From: Sutterella sp. UBA1442
GTDB lineage: Bacteria > Pseudomonadota > Gammaproteobacteria > Burkholderiales > Burkholderiaceae_F
DNA length: 27,734 nucleotides
Direction: 5' to 3'
Assembly (NCBI GenBank): GCA_002329575.1
Contig: DCTK01000013.1
Location: 12,993 to 40,726, forward strand
Numbering within the stretch: position 1 is the stretch's first letter; each line of letters starts with the position of its first letter. The position numbers and the translations under genes are program-made. Below the pieces are notes generated by a model, which was given only the letters and a program-made list of their open reading frames with translations, did no database searches and was not told the origin of the DNA. Shown one piece after another: positions 16,755-24,741 of this stretch.

Positions 16755-18458
16755 ATGGCTCGTCCCGTCTCCGGCACCGTTAAAACAAGCCAAGTCAAGG
16801 TGAAGCAGAAAAACGGCGATATTTACGTTCTTGAAAGAAAGAGCGTCTATGACCCTGAAAAAGGCTATACAAAGTCTCTCGGAACTCGTTTGATCGGTAA
16901 GATTCCAGCTGGTCAGAGCGAAATGGTTCCCACGCGTGCTCGCAAAAATAAAGCCGAAACCGCTCCTGTGGTGGCCATTCGTCAACGAGTTGGATTGACG
17001 CAAATTCTTCAGTGGATCGGTGAGGCTTCCGGCATTGATGAAGATCTTTATTCAGCTACCGATACGGCAACCGCTCAGAAGATTTTGACACTGGCTCAAT
17101 ATTGGCTGGCCAACGAAGGCAAGACCCTGCCTCACATCGAAAAGTGGCAGATGACGCATCCGACTCCTTACGCTGCCGGGCTTTCAGAGAGCAACTACAG
17201 CCGCTTATTCGATGAGCTGGGTCGTGATGAACAAGTTCAGCAAAATTACTTCAAGAATCGGGCCTTGCGTTTGGATGACGCTCCGTCCATTGCCTTTGAC
17301 TCAACCACCATCTCAACGTATTCGCATCAACAGATCGATGCTCGTCAAGGTTTCAACAAGGCAGAAGACGGACTCAATACCGTCAAGCTTTTAACGCTGT
17401 ACTCCGTTAAAACCCGTCAACCGATCGCTTTCAACAAACAACCGGGAAACTTGCCTGAGGTCACAAGTTTGGAAAATGCGCTCAATGAGCTGACGTTTCT
17501 TGATCTTAAACGTCCTTTGATCGTGACTGACAACGGCTACTACAGTCAAAGTAACATCACTGAGATGACGCGCCGCCATAAGCAATTTTTGACCCTGGCT
17601 TCGATCGACATCAAGTGGATCGGTAAGCACTTAAATGATCATCGCGAAGAGCTTGAAACGGCAGGCAGCCTCTGTCCTTGGGACAGTACTATCCATGGCA
17701 TTACGGTGCCGGTGATGCACGAAATCACCTGGCAACGAGAAAGCAATCGAGGCGCAGCACAAGCCGGAGAGGTTGTTAAGGAGTCCCATCGTTATTATCT
17801 TCACTTTTTCCTCAATCGCACTAACGTTGCTCGGGACGATCAGCGTCTCATGGAGGACTTGTGGCAGCTGAAGCAACTGGTTTCAGACGGTGTTGAACTG
17901 TCGGACTCGGCTCAAAAGAAAGCTGATCGCTTTTTGATCGTACATCATCGAGGCCGCGGCGGTCGTCTTCAAGTTCAATTTAACGAAGAGGCCATCAAAG
18001 AAGCTCGTAAAAACGACGGTTACTTTGTGTTGATCTCAAACAAAGCGATGGATTGCTTCCAAGCGCTTGAAGACTACCGTTTGAGAGAGAAAATCGAGGA
18101 AGCCTTCAAGGTGCACAAGGATCGACTCGACGGCACTCGCACTCGAGTGTGGTTCTCTGACAGTCTGCGCGGGAGGATGTTCGTGCAATTTGTAGCTTTA
18201 GGCTACTACTGCTTCTTGATGAGCAAAATCAAGGAACTCAAAGAAACACTGGGAACCGATCCGCAACTGACGCAGACACAGCGCGATGATGAACTGGGGT
18301 TGAAACGTTGGCTTGAACAGCGCAGCCTGGGGCAGATATTGGACTGGTTTGATTGCCAGGAAGAGACGTGCATTCAAACAGAAACCGGTCGCAAGCGCTG
18401 GACGTCGGAAAACACGCAACGAGACCGGCTCCTGTTGAGCAAACTCGGGATTCAATGA
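16755..18458 (+). CDS. IS1634/IS4-type DDE transposase
   Basis: A 567-residue transposase filling nearly all of the element. The DDE catalytic residues can be assigned: first Asp in IAFDSTT, second Asp in LIVTDNGYYS, and the Glu in the YREK-type signature (DYRLREKIEEAFKVHKDRLD), which marks the IS4-like clans. The N-terminal region (about residues 1-120) is the likely DNA-binding part. AGGA 9 bases before ATG 16755 is the ribosome binding site. The frame is full length and undamaged, so the element may still move. The stop lies 2 bases before the right inverted repeat. Confidence 0.93.
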   Translation: MARPVSGTVKTSQVKVKQKNGDIYVLERKSVYDPEKGYTKSLGTRLIGKIPAGQSEMVPTRARKNKAETAPVVAIRQRVGLTQILQWIGEASGIDEDLYSATDTATAQKILTLAQYWLANEGKTLPHIEKWQMTHPTPYAAGLSESNYSRLFDELGRDEQVQQNYFKNRALRLDDAPSIAFDSTTISTYSHQQIDARQGFNKAEDGLNTVKLLTLYSVKTRQPIAFNKQPGNLPEVTSLENALNELTFLDLKRPLIVTDNGYYSQSNITEMTRRHKQFLTLASIDIKWIGKHLNDHREELETAGSLCPWDSTIHGITVPVMHEITWQRESNRGAAQAGEVVKESHRYYLHFFLNRTNVARDDQRLMEDLWQLKQLVSDGVELSDSAQKKADRFLIVHHRGRGGRLQVQFNEEAIKEARKNDGYFVLISNKAMDCFQALEDYRLREKIEEAFKVHKDRLDGTRTRVWFSDSLRGRMFVQFVALGYYCFLMSKIKELKETLGTDPQLTQTQRDDELGLKRWLEQRSLGQILDWFDCQEETCIQTETGRKRWTSENTQRDRLLLSKLGIQ

Positions 18459-18460
18459 CG

Positions 18461-18484
18461 AGTTAAGAAGTTGCAACTTTCAGG
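18461..18484 (-). repeat. Right terminal inverted repeat of the insertion sequence
   Basis: It ends CAACTTTCAGG; its reverse complement matches the left repeat at 22 of 24 positions. Confidence 0.92.
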
Positions 18485-18554
18485 ATAAGAAAGTTTTAGG
18501 CACGGTTTTATGGTAGTTTTTTCTCTTATCGCAACGGTGTTGAATTAACCCAAG

Positions 18555-18594
18555 TTTTTGCCAATTTTTGTCAATTCTTGTCAAAGACTTTGAC
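18555..18594. repeat. Three 10-bp TTGnCAA repeats and a 15-bp palindrome
   Basis: Units TTTTTGCCAA (18555-18564), TTTTTGTCAA (18565-18574) and TTCTTGTCAA (18575-18584) follow each other without gaps, each with a TTGnCAA core. The last unit overlaps a perfect palindrome GTCAAAGACTTTGAC at 18580-18594. Ten-base spacing would put the sites on one face of the helix, as for a cooperatively binding regulator. Confidence 0.6.
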
Positions 18595-18658
18595 GCATTT
18601 TTCACGCATGAAAGGCAGAGCTCTCAAGTCTTCTCATAAGTTTGAGAAAATCGACCTT

Positions 18659-18678
18659 GGAATTGTTAGGAATTGTTA
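18659..18678. repeat. Tandem 10-bp repeat
   Basis: GGAATTGTTA occurs twice in a row, exactly, at 18659-18668 and 18669-18678, about 65 bases after the TTGnCAA array. Confidence 0.6.
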
Positions 18679-18801
18679 GACCAAAAAATAAGATAGCTGT
18701 TTTAAATAAGCCTATTTTCAGGGGTTATAAGTTGGTGAAATCTTTTGTGTTATATAAAGAAGAGAGGTTGCTTACGGTACAATTGCCCTATCACCGTTTA
18801 T

Positions 18802-18833
18802 GAAGTGTTCAAGCGACACTTCTTTTTGTTTTT
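18802..18833 (+). terminator. Intrinsic terminator abutting the bcsA start codon
   Basis: GAAGTGT at 18802-18808 pairs perfectly with ACACTTC at 18816-18822, followed by TTTTTGTTTTT up to 18833. The next base begins the bcsA ATG. It is a textbook intrinsic terminator in shape and would have to be passed for bcsA to be made from any upstream promoter. Confidence 0.8.
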
Positions 18834-21401
18834 ATGGGGCTGGCGGAGCTTTTACTTTACTTTCAGTTGTTAGGGCGGCATTGGCGTAAAAACGGTAGTT
18901 CGCGATTGGCCGTACTGATTAACCTTTTCTTGCTATCACTTGCCTGGATCGTTCTTCCTTTAGAACGCGAGTCCTGGGGGACTTTGCGTGCAAAGTTTGC
19001 TGATTATTGCCCTCAGGTTAATTTGGATGCGCCTAAAGCGTTAGATGGTCTGCGAGTTGTTATCCAGTTTTTATTTTTAGGCGCCTGCTCACTGCCTTCG
19101 TCCCCGTTTTATTTCATCCGTTGCTGCAAGAAAGCCATCACTGCAGTTGCCAACGCATTTCATCGCCTTGGGGAATTGATTAACGAATACGGCGGTAAGT
19201 TGCTACAAGGTAGTGCTGGTAATTTTGACGAGCTCGATCGTCAAGGAGCTCGCTTGCCAGAATCCGTGAAAATCGGTTTGGCTTGGGTTTTGGGAATTTT
19301 GGCTGCCGGTCTTGCCTTTTTGTGTATTACGCAACCTTTTAACATCCAAGGACAAGTGATCTTTTTATCGGTCATGTTGGTCCTGGCGTTACTGCTTCGC
19401 AACATCAAGGCGCGTATTACGTTGATGTTGCTGTTCGTGATATCAATTGTTGTGTCGGGACGTTATCTCTGGTGGCGGTGCACAGATACGCTCAATACGG
19501 GTTCGGCATTGGGCATTATTTTAAGTGCGCTGTTGCTCGGAGCTGAACTTTACGCATTTGTCGTGATGGTGTTGGGATACTTCCAAGTCTGTTGGGTGCT
19601 TGATCGTAAGCCGTATCCGATGCCAGACGATAAAGCCTTGTGGCCGGATGTGGACATTTTTATCCCGACCTATAACGAATCGTTGGATGTGATTAAGCCC
19701 ACGGTTTATGCCGCTCAAAACATGAACTGGCCTGCCGATAAGCTTCACGTCTATGTGCTCGATGATGGCAGTCGCGATGTGATCGAAAATTTTGCTCGCG
19801 AAATTGGTGTGGGCTACATTAAACGTATTGAGCACAATCATGCTAAGGCCGGCAACATCAATCACGCCATGACAGTCACAGACAGTCCCTTTATCACGAT
19901 TTTTGACTGTGACCATGTCCCATCGGCAGACTTTTTGGAAAAGACTGTCGGTTGGCTAATTAAAGACGACAATATTGCGTTGGTACAAACGCCGCACCAT
20001 TTCTACTCCCCGGATCCATTTGAGAAAAATCTGCATTTGGATCGTACGCTTCCGATCGAAAATGCACTTTTCCATGATTTCATTCAAAAGGGCAATGACA
20101 CGTGGAATGCCACAATGTTTTGTGGGTCCAGTGCCGTTATGCGTCGTGAAGCCTTAGAAGAGGTTGGCGGTATTGCTGTGGAGACCGTGACCGAAGACGC
20201 TCATACATCATTGAAGTTGAATCGTCGTGGATGGTCTTCTGCTTTCATAGACGTGCCCTTGGCTTCCGGTCTTTCAACGGAGACGCTCGCCGCTCACGTT
20301 GGTCAGCGCATTCGTTGGGCACGCGGAATGATTCAAATCTTCCGGTTAGACAATCCATTTATTGGCAAAGGTTTGACGTTGCCGCAACGGTTGTGTTTCT
20401 TTAACGCCATGTTCCACTTTTTGCATGGGTTGCCGCGTTTAATTTTCCTCGTTGCTCCCTTGCCTTACATGTTTGCCGACATCTATATCATTTATGCGAC
20501 TGCGGCAGCAATTTTTGCTTATGTGTTGCCGCACATGATTCACTCGGCGTTAACGAACCAGATTTTGCAACGCTCGCACCGTTATCCCTTCTTAAGCGGT
20601 GTCTATGAAACGGTGCTGGCATGGTACATCCTTATCCCGACCACGGTGGCCCTATTCATGCCCCATGTTGGCAAATTTAACGTAACGGCAAAGGGTGGCA
20701 CGATTGGTGAAAAGTATTTGGACTGGAGTATTTCAAAGCCATTTTTAATCTTGCTTGTGCTCAATACGATCGGCCTGGGTATTGGTATTTATAAAGCGAT
20801 TTTTGATCCCAATCCAGAATATTTGACTTTGGCGATCAATTTGGGCTGGATTGCCTACAACATGATGATATTGGGAGCTTCGATGGCGGTGGCTGTTGAG
20901 GACGTGCAGACGCATCAGTTCCCTCGGGTACACTGCGCTATTGATGCTGAAGTGTTGTTTAACGGTCAGGTTCATCCCATCACAATGAGCGAATACTCTC
21001 AAAAAGAGGTTCGTTTGGTTTCAAAAGAGCATTTCGCAGCTGGCCTTTCATTCGAGGATAAGATTCAGTTGAAAATGCACTATGAGGGCAATGACTATAT
21101 ATTCAATGCCCGTCTTTTAGACCGCAGTGCTGACAATGAATTTGAGCTTGAAATGCTATTGGCCAGTCGTGATCAGGAACGCGATTCCAATCGTTGTACA
21201 TTTGCCCGTCGCGGTATGTGGGTGCCGCCTGAGGTGAAAATCGATGATCGGATGTGGGTCGGGTTCCTTAAGTTGGGTCAACTGGCCTGGTACGGATTTA
21301 AATCCATGATTGAGTTTTTGCCAGGGAAATTGCAGTACATTACTCAATTTTTACGTTGGCTTGCGACTTTTGCGCCCAGAAAACCTCAGTCTATGGGATA
21401 G
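18834..21401 (+). CDS. bcsA: Cellulose synthase catalytic subunit BcsA with a degenerate PilZ domain
   Basis: An 855-residue inner-membrane processive glycosyltransferase (family GT2) that polymerises UDP-glucose into beta-1,4-glucan and moves it through its own membrane channel. Motifs: DDG at 310-312, DCD at 358-360, TED at 453-455, QRIRW at 491-495 and the gating loop FNVTAKG. Hydrophobic segments flank the catalytic domain on both sides. The C-terminal PilZ domain begins near residue 690, but the c-di-GMP site is changed: the RxxxR motif reads H694-QFP-R698, and the DxSxGG motif reads EYSQKE (720-725). ATG 18834 has no ribosome binding site and lies directly on the T-run of a terminator; a later start cannot be excluded. 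bcsB begins 27 bases after the stop. Confidence 0.93.
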   Translation: MGLAELLLYFQLLGRHWRKNGSSRLAVLINLFLLSLAWIVLPLERESWGTLRAKFADYCPQVNLDAPKALDGLRVVIQFLFLGACSLPSSPFYFIRCCKKAITAVANAFHRLGELINEYGGKLLQGSAGNFDELDRQGARLPESVKIGLAWVLGILAAGLAFLCITQPFNIQGQVIFLSVMLVLALLLRNIKARITLMLLFVISIVVSGRYLWWRCTDTLNTGSALGIILSALLLGAELYAFVVMVLGYFQVCWVLDRKPYPMPDDKALWPDVDIFIPTYNESLDVIKPTVYAAQNMNWPADKLHVYVLDDGSRDVIENFAREIGVGYIKRIEHNHAKAGNINHAMTVTDSPFITIFDCDHVPSADFLEKTVGWLIKDDNIALVQTPHHFYSPDPFEKNLHLDRTLPIENALFHDFIQKGNDTWNATMFCGSSAVMRREALEEVGGIAVETVTEDAHTSLKLNRRGWSSAFIDVPLASGLSTETLAAHVGQRIRWARGMIQIFRLDNPFIGKGLTLPQRLCFFNAMFHFLHGLPRLIFLVAPLPYMFADIYIIYATAAAIFAYVLPHMIHSALTNQILQRSHRYPFLSGVYETVLAWYILIPTTVALFMPHVGKFNVTAKGGTIGEKYLDWSISKPFLILLVLNTIGLGIGIYKAIFDPNPEYLTLAINLGWIAYNMMILGASMAVAVEDVQTHQFPRVHCAIDAEVLFNGQVHPITMSEYSQKEVRLVSKEHFAAGLSFEDKIQLKMHYEGNDYIFNARLLDRSADNEFELEMLLASRDQERDSNRCTFARRGMWVPPEVKIDDRMWVGFLKLGQLAWYGFKSMIEFLPGKLQYITQFLRWLATFAPRKPQSMG

Positions 21402-21428
21402 CCCTTTAATTTGAAGAGAGAGCGAGAA

Positions 21429-23642
21429 GTGAAAGAACTGTCTTTAACCCTTTGTGTATTAAGTGCTTTATTGGGGGGCATTAGTAGTGCTTGCGCCCAA
21501 GAAGCGATGCAACCGGTAGAGGCCGTACAACCCGTTTGGCGTACCGATGTTACGAGCAATATCACTCAACGTTTGGAGTTGTTCAAACTCGTACCGGGCG
21601 GTCAGGCGCAAAATATTCGTTTAACGGGTGTCAATAACAGACAGGTCTTTGATTTTGGAGTCCGCAACGATGAGCTTTTGTCAAAGGCCGTCTTAGAGCT
21701 TAATTTCACAGCCTCTCCTGCGTTAATTGCAGGGCGCTCACAAATTAATGTTTTATTGAATGGTCAAGTACAGCGATCTTTGGCCATTACTCCAGAAATG
21801 TTGGGCAAGCGGTTTAATGCACAGATAAAGCTTGATCCCAAACACGCTCAGGCAGCCAATCAAGTCTCGCTTGAGTTTATTGGTCACGATAAAGATATTT
21901 GTACAACGCCCACGAGCGAATCTTTGTGGCTTGAGATTGATCCTTCCAGCGCACTTTTGCTCCATAAGCAAAAAGTTAAGGTTGCTAATGATTTAAGCCG
22001 TTGGCCCTTGCCTTTTATCGATACGGCAGGTAATGCTTCGAGCGTTATTCCTTTTGTTTTCGGTTCTGTTCCTGGCAGTGAAACGAAAGAGGCCGCTGCG
22101 GTGATGGCTTCTTTGGTGGGGACCTACACGAAGTGGCGCGGAGCAGATTTCCCTGTTTATTACAACACCCAACCGGTGGCAGGACATTTTTTTGTTTTTG
22201 CTACCAACTCCAATCGTCCGGATTTTTTGAAAGATGTTCCGCTGGTTGACGGTCCCGAAGTCATGATGTTGGATGCTCCGGGTAGTCTTTATGCGAAGAT
22301 GCTTATTATTGCCGGTCGAGATGAAGCGGACTTGCTAACGGCCGCGCGCGCATTGGCTTCCAGTGGTCGGGTTATGATTGGCGAGCGATTTAAAGTCACG
22401 GACTATAAGTTGCCTGAAGCTCGCCAAGCTTATGACGCCCCTAATTGGGCCGACCCCAACAACCCCATCGTTTTTTTCTCTTTGATGGAGTATCCGGGAC
22501 AGCTGACTTCGCGTGGCTATGAGCCGGCTCCCGTACATTTATCGATGCGCTTGCCGCCGGATTTGTACATGGTGCGCTCGGGTGGCATCGATGTTAATTT
22601 GAAGTATCGTTTTACAAAGCCTCAAGGCGCTGACTCGGCACAGCTGAGAATGTTGATCAATAACTTCTTGGCAGAGTCTGTGAATTTGCCCACGAAAACG
22701 GCGATCGGCGAACAACTTTGGCGCTTGCCATCCATTAACGGTCCGCTGGCGACCTCTCTTCTTGAGCCTTCCGCTTTAGCATCGCTTAACGATTTGAGTT
22801 TCCAAATCGGTTACTACCGTGAACTCAATGAAGGCACGCCCGATAACTGTAAATCCGTTGTGCTCTTGCCGCATCAAATTGAAATTGATCCGAGCTCTAG
22901 CATTACGCTTGACGGTGTGTATCACTTTGTCGAGTTGCCGAATTTGGCTCTCTTTACGCAAAGCGGCTATCCCTTCTCGCAATACGCTGATTTGTCTGAA
23001 ACGGTAGCGATAATTGCAGAAGATGCTCCTGCGGAAAAGGTCACCACGTTATTGAACACGGTGGGTCGTATTGCTTCAGTAACGGGGGCCGTGGCGACAC
23101 ATCTGACCGTTACCGGAAAAGTCGATCAAAAGCTTCTTGAAGATAAAGACGTACTTCTGATCTCTGAAATGCCTTTGACGTTGCCAGACTTTAAGCAACC
23201 GAATGCCGAGGATTTGTATAAAGCCGTCCAAGCGATCGTTTCCGGTCAAGAGGCTTCCGATGAAGGCAGTGTTCTTTTCAGTCCTTTAGCGGGAGTCGGA
23301 GCGGTGGTTTCGATGCAATCGGCATTTGATAGCGCCAAGACTGTCGTTGCACTTTTAAGTGAAGGTCACTCGGGCAGTTTCTTATTAAATGAAAAACTGC
23401 AAGATCCCAACGCGCTTTTCACGGCTTCGGGATCCGTCAGTATTGTGCAAGAAGGTTCTGTTTTAAGCTTTGATGTCGGCAGTCGTTATACCGTGGGGTT
23501 CTTACCCTGGTATCACCGTGTTTGGCAAAGTCTTAGCAATTCGCCCTTAATTCTGGCGCTCTGTACATTGATTTGTGCCGTTTTGGTGGGCGGCAGTATC
23601 TTCTACTTCATGCGTCTGTGGGTGAAAGGACGTTCACGATGA
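21429..23642 (+). CDS. bcsB: Cellulose synthase regulatory subunit BcsB
   Basis: Periplasmic partner of BcsA that guides the growing glucan and completes the synthase; its C-terminal membrane anchor is needed for BcsA activity. The protein has about 737 residues: a signal peptide, alternating carbohydrate-binding and flavodoxin-like domains (family-typical stretches around QRLELFKLVPGG and IRLTGVNNRQVFDFGVR), and one C-terminal transmembrane helix near the end followed by basic residues. GTG at 21429 is chosen because it gives a clean signal peptide (MKELSLTLC..., cleavage after ACA) and is preceded by GAGAG; the frame is open up to TTG 21411 but that adds charged residues before the signal. 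It lies between bcsA and bcsZ and overlaps bcsZ by 4 bases. Confidence 0.92.
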   Translation: MKELSLTLCVLSALLGGISSACAQEAMQPVEAVQPVWRTDVTSNITQRLELFKLVPGGQAQNIRLTGVNNRQVFDFGVRNDELLSKAVLELNFTASPALIAGRSQINVLLNGQVQRSLAITPEMLGKRFNAQIKLDPKHAQAANQVSLEFIGHDKDICTTPTSESLWLEIDPSSALLLHKQKVKVANDLSRWPLPFIDTAGNASSVIPFVFGSVPGSETKEAAAVMASLVGTYTKWRGADFPVYYNTQPVAGHFFVFATNSNRPDFLKDVPLVDGPEVMMLDAPGSLYAKMLIIAGRDEADLLTAARALASSGRVMIGERFKVTDYKLPEARQAYDAPNWADPNNPIVFFSLMEYPGQLTSRGYEPAPVHLSMRLPPDLYMVRSGGIDVNLKYRFTKPQGADSAQLRMLINNFLAESVNLPTKTAIGEQLWRLPSINGPLATSLLEPSALASLNDLSFQIGYYRELNEGTPDNCKSVVLLPHQIEIDPSSSITLDGVYHFVELPNLALFTQSGYPFSQYADLSETVAIIAEDAPAEKVTTLLNTVGRIASVTGAVATHLTVTGKVDQKLLEDKDVLLISEMPLTLPDFKQPNAEDLYKAVQAIVSGQEASDEGSVLFSPLAGVGAVVSMQSAFDSAKTVVALLSEGHSGSFLLNEKLQDPNALFTASGSVSIVQEGSVLSFDVGSRYTVGFLPWYHRVWQSLSNSPLILALCTLICAVLVGGSIFYFMRLWVKGRSR

Positions 23643-24718
23643 TGAAAAAATTACTCTTGACGATGTTATTGACTGCAAACCTTCTTTCCGGCGCGTACGC
23701 TTGGGACTTGTGGGAAGATTTTCGCGCTGTCAGCATGGAAGGTGGCCGAGTTGTTGACTACAGCGACCAACGCGCGGTTACGACCTCTGAGGGGCAGTCT
23801 TATGCCATGTTTTTTGCCTTGGTAGCCAATGACAAGCAAACGTTTGAAGACCTTCTAATCTGGACGGAAGACAATTTGGCCGCAGGTGATATTGGTAAGA
23901 ATTATCCCGCATGGCTTTGGGGTAAAGAGGGCGATACGTGGAAGATTATTGATGACAATAATGCCGTGGACTCCGATATGTGGATTGCCTACTGCTTGCT
24001 AGAGGCCGGTCGCTTATGGAATAAACCCGAGTACACGGAAAAAGCTCACCAAATGCTGGCATTGTTGCGTACCCAAGTTCGCGACATTGAAAACTTAGGA
24101 AAGGTTTTATTGCCCGGTCGTATCGGCTTTGAAACTGAAACTGAAGTCAAGCTCAATCCGAGCTACTATCCGCTGTTTTTGATCAAACGCTTTGCCGTAG
24201 AAGACGCTTATTGGAACGAAGTGTTTGAAGGATCTGCTCGTATGCTAATTCGCTCCGCCCCGGCTGGAGTTTCTCCGGATTGGGTAAATTTCACGAAAAA
24301 GGGTGAGTTGGTTGAAAATATGTCGATAGACAACACTATCGGCAGCTATAACGCGATCCGTGTCTATCTTTGGGCGGCCATGCTCTCGCCGAAGGATCCT
24401 GTTTATCGACAATTGAAGGCACGTTTTGAACCGATGGTGCGATTGACCGAAGCTCTCAATATGCCGCCGGAAAAAGTGGACGTCAACACTTTGGCAGTCA
24501 ATCAGCCGGCTTGGGACGGATTCGGAGCATGCTTGATGGAATTGGTCGGCCCCGGCAAGACACGCGATATGATTCGCACCGTTTTAAAATCGACACCGAT
24601 CAAAAAAGAAAACTACTATCGCAACGTTTTGGCGTTGTATGGTTTAGGTTTTGATGAAAAGCTCTTTGCCTTTGATGAAAACGGCTATCTTTATTTCCCG
24701 AAAGCTGCGGCGAAATAG
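23639..24718 (+). CDS. bcsZ: BcsZ-type family 8 endoglucanase with altered catalytic base
   Basis: Periplasmic beta-1,4-endoglucanase of glycoside hydrolase family 8, which in other species trims cellulose during secretion. The 359-residue protein has a signal peptide (MMKKLLLTMLL..., cleavage after AYA). The general acid is present as E51 in TTSEGQSYAM, and the conserved DSDMW matches the substrate-binding Asp region. At the site of the catalytic base of E. coli BcsZ (Asp243 in SSYDAIRVY) it has Asn238 (GSYNAIRVY). FNPSY-like and FSPDWV-like stretches are recognisable (LNPSYYP, VSPDWV). ATG 23639 overlaps the bcsB stop by ATGA and has AGGA 8 bases upstream; ATG 23642 is also possible. Family membership is sure; activity is in doubt. 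Confidence 0.92.
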   Translation: MMKKLLLTMLLTANLLSGAYAWDLWEDFRAVSMEGGRVVDYSDQRAVTTSEGQSYAMFFALVANDKQTFEDLLIWTEDNLAAGDIGKNYPAWLWGKEGDTWKIIDDNNAVDSDMWIAYCLLEAGRLWNKPEYTEKAHQMLALLRTQVRDIENLGKVLLPGRIGFETETEVKLNPSYYPLFLIKRFAVEDAYWNEVFEGSARMLIRSAPAGVSPDWVNFTKKGELVENMSIDNTIGSYNAIRVYLWAAMLSPKDPVYRQLKARFEPMVRLTEALNMPPEKVDVNTLAVNQPAWDGFGACLMELVGPGKTRDMIRTVLKSTPIKKENYYRNVLALYGLGFDEKLFAFDENGYLYFPKAAAK

Positions 24719-24741
24719 CACCAAGAGCGTAGGAATTACAA

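Larger units (their letters stand above)
16591..18484 (+). mobile_element. Complete IS1634/IS4-type insertion sequence
   Basis: A 1,894-bp element bounded by 24-bp terminal inverted repeats that match at 22 positions, both starting CCTGAAAGTTGCA. It holds one intact DDE transposase gene reading inward from the left end. The length and transposase type fit the IS1634 group. No target-site duplication is visible: the left flank ends TGTAC and the right flank starts ATAAG. Confidence 0.9.
18485..18801. other. Gene-free leader region upstream of bcsA
   Basis: About 320 bases with no credible coding frame. It holds three 10-bp repeats and a palindrome (18555-18594), a perfect tandem GGAATTGTTA (18659-18678), a weak TATATAAA box near 18751-18758 without a convincing -35, and a small inverted repeat ACGGT/ACCGT (18774-18797) directly before a terminator hairpin. 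It probably carries the control region of the bcs operon, and its left edge is the insertion sequence. Confidence 0.65.

Noticed and set aside
16586..18489. Target-site duplication around the insertion sequence
   Set aside because: The bases just outside the two inverted repeats (TGTAC and ATAAG) do not match, also after shifting by one or two positions.
18498..18514. Sigma-54 promoter-like GGCACG before bcsA
   Set aside because: The -12 element TTGC is missing at the required distance.
18485..18833. A cyclic di-GMP riboswitch before bcsA
   Set aside because: The conserved GEMM-I features (GGGACGCAAAGC-like core and tetraloop-receptor parts) are not seen. Type II was not recognised by eye; a covariance search would decide.
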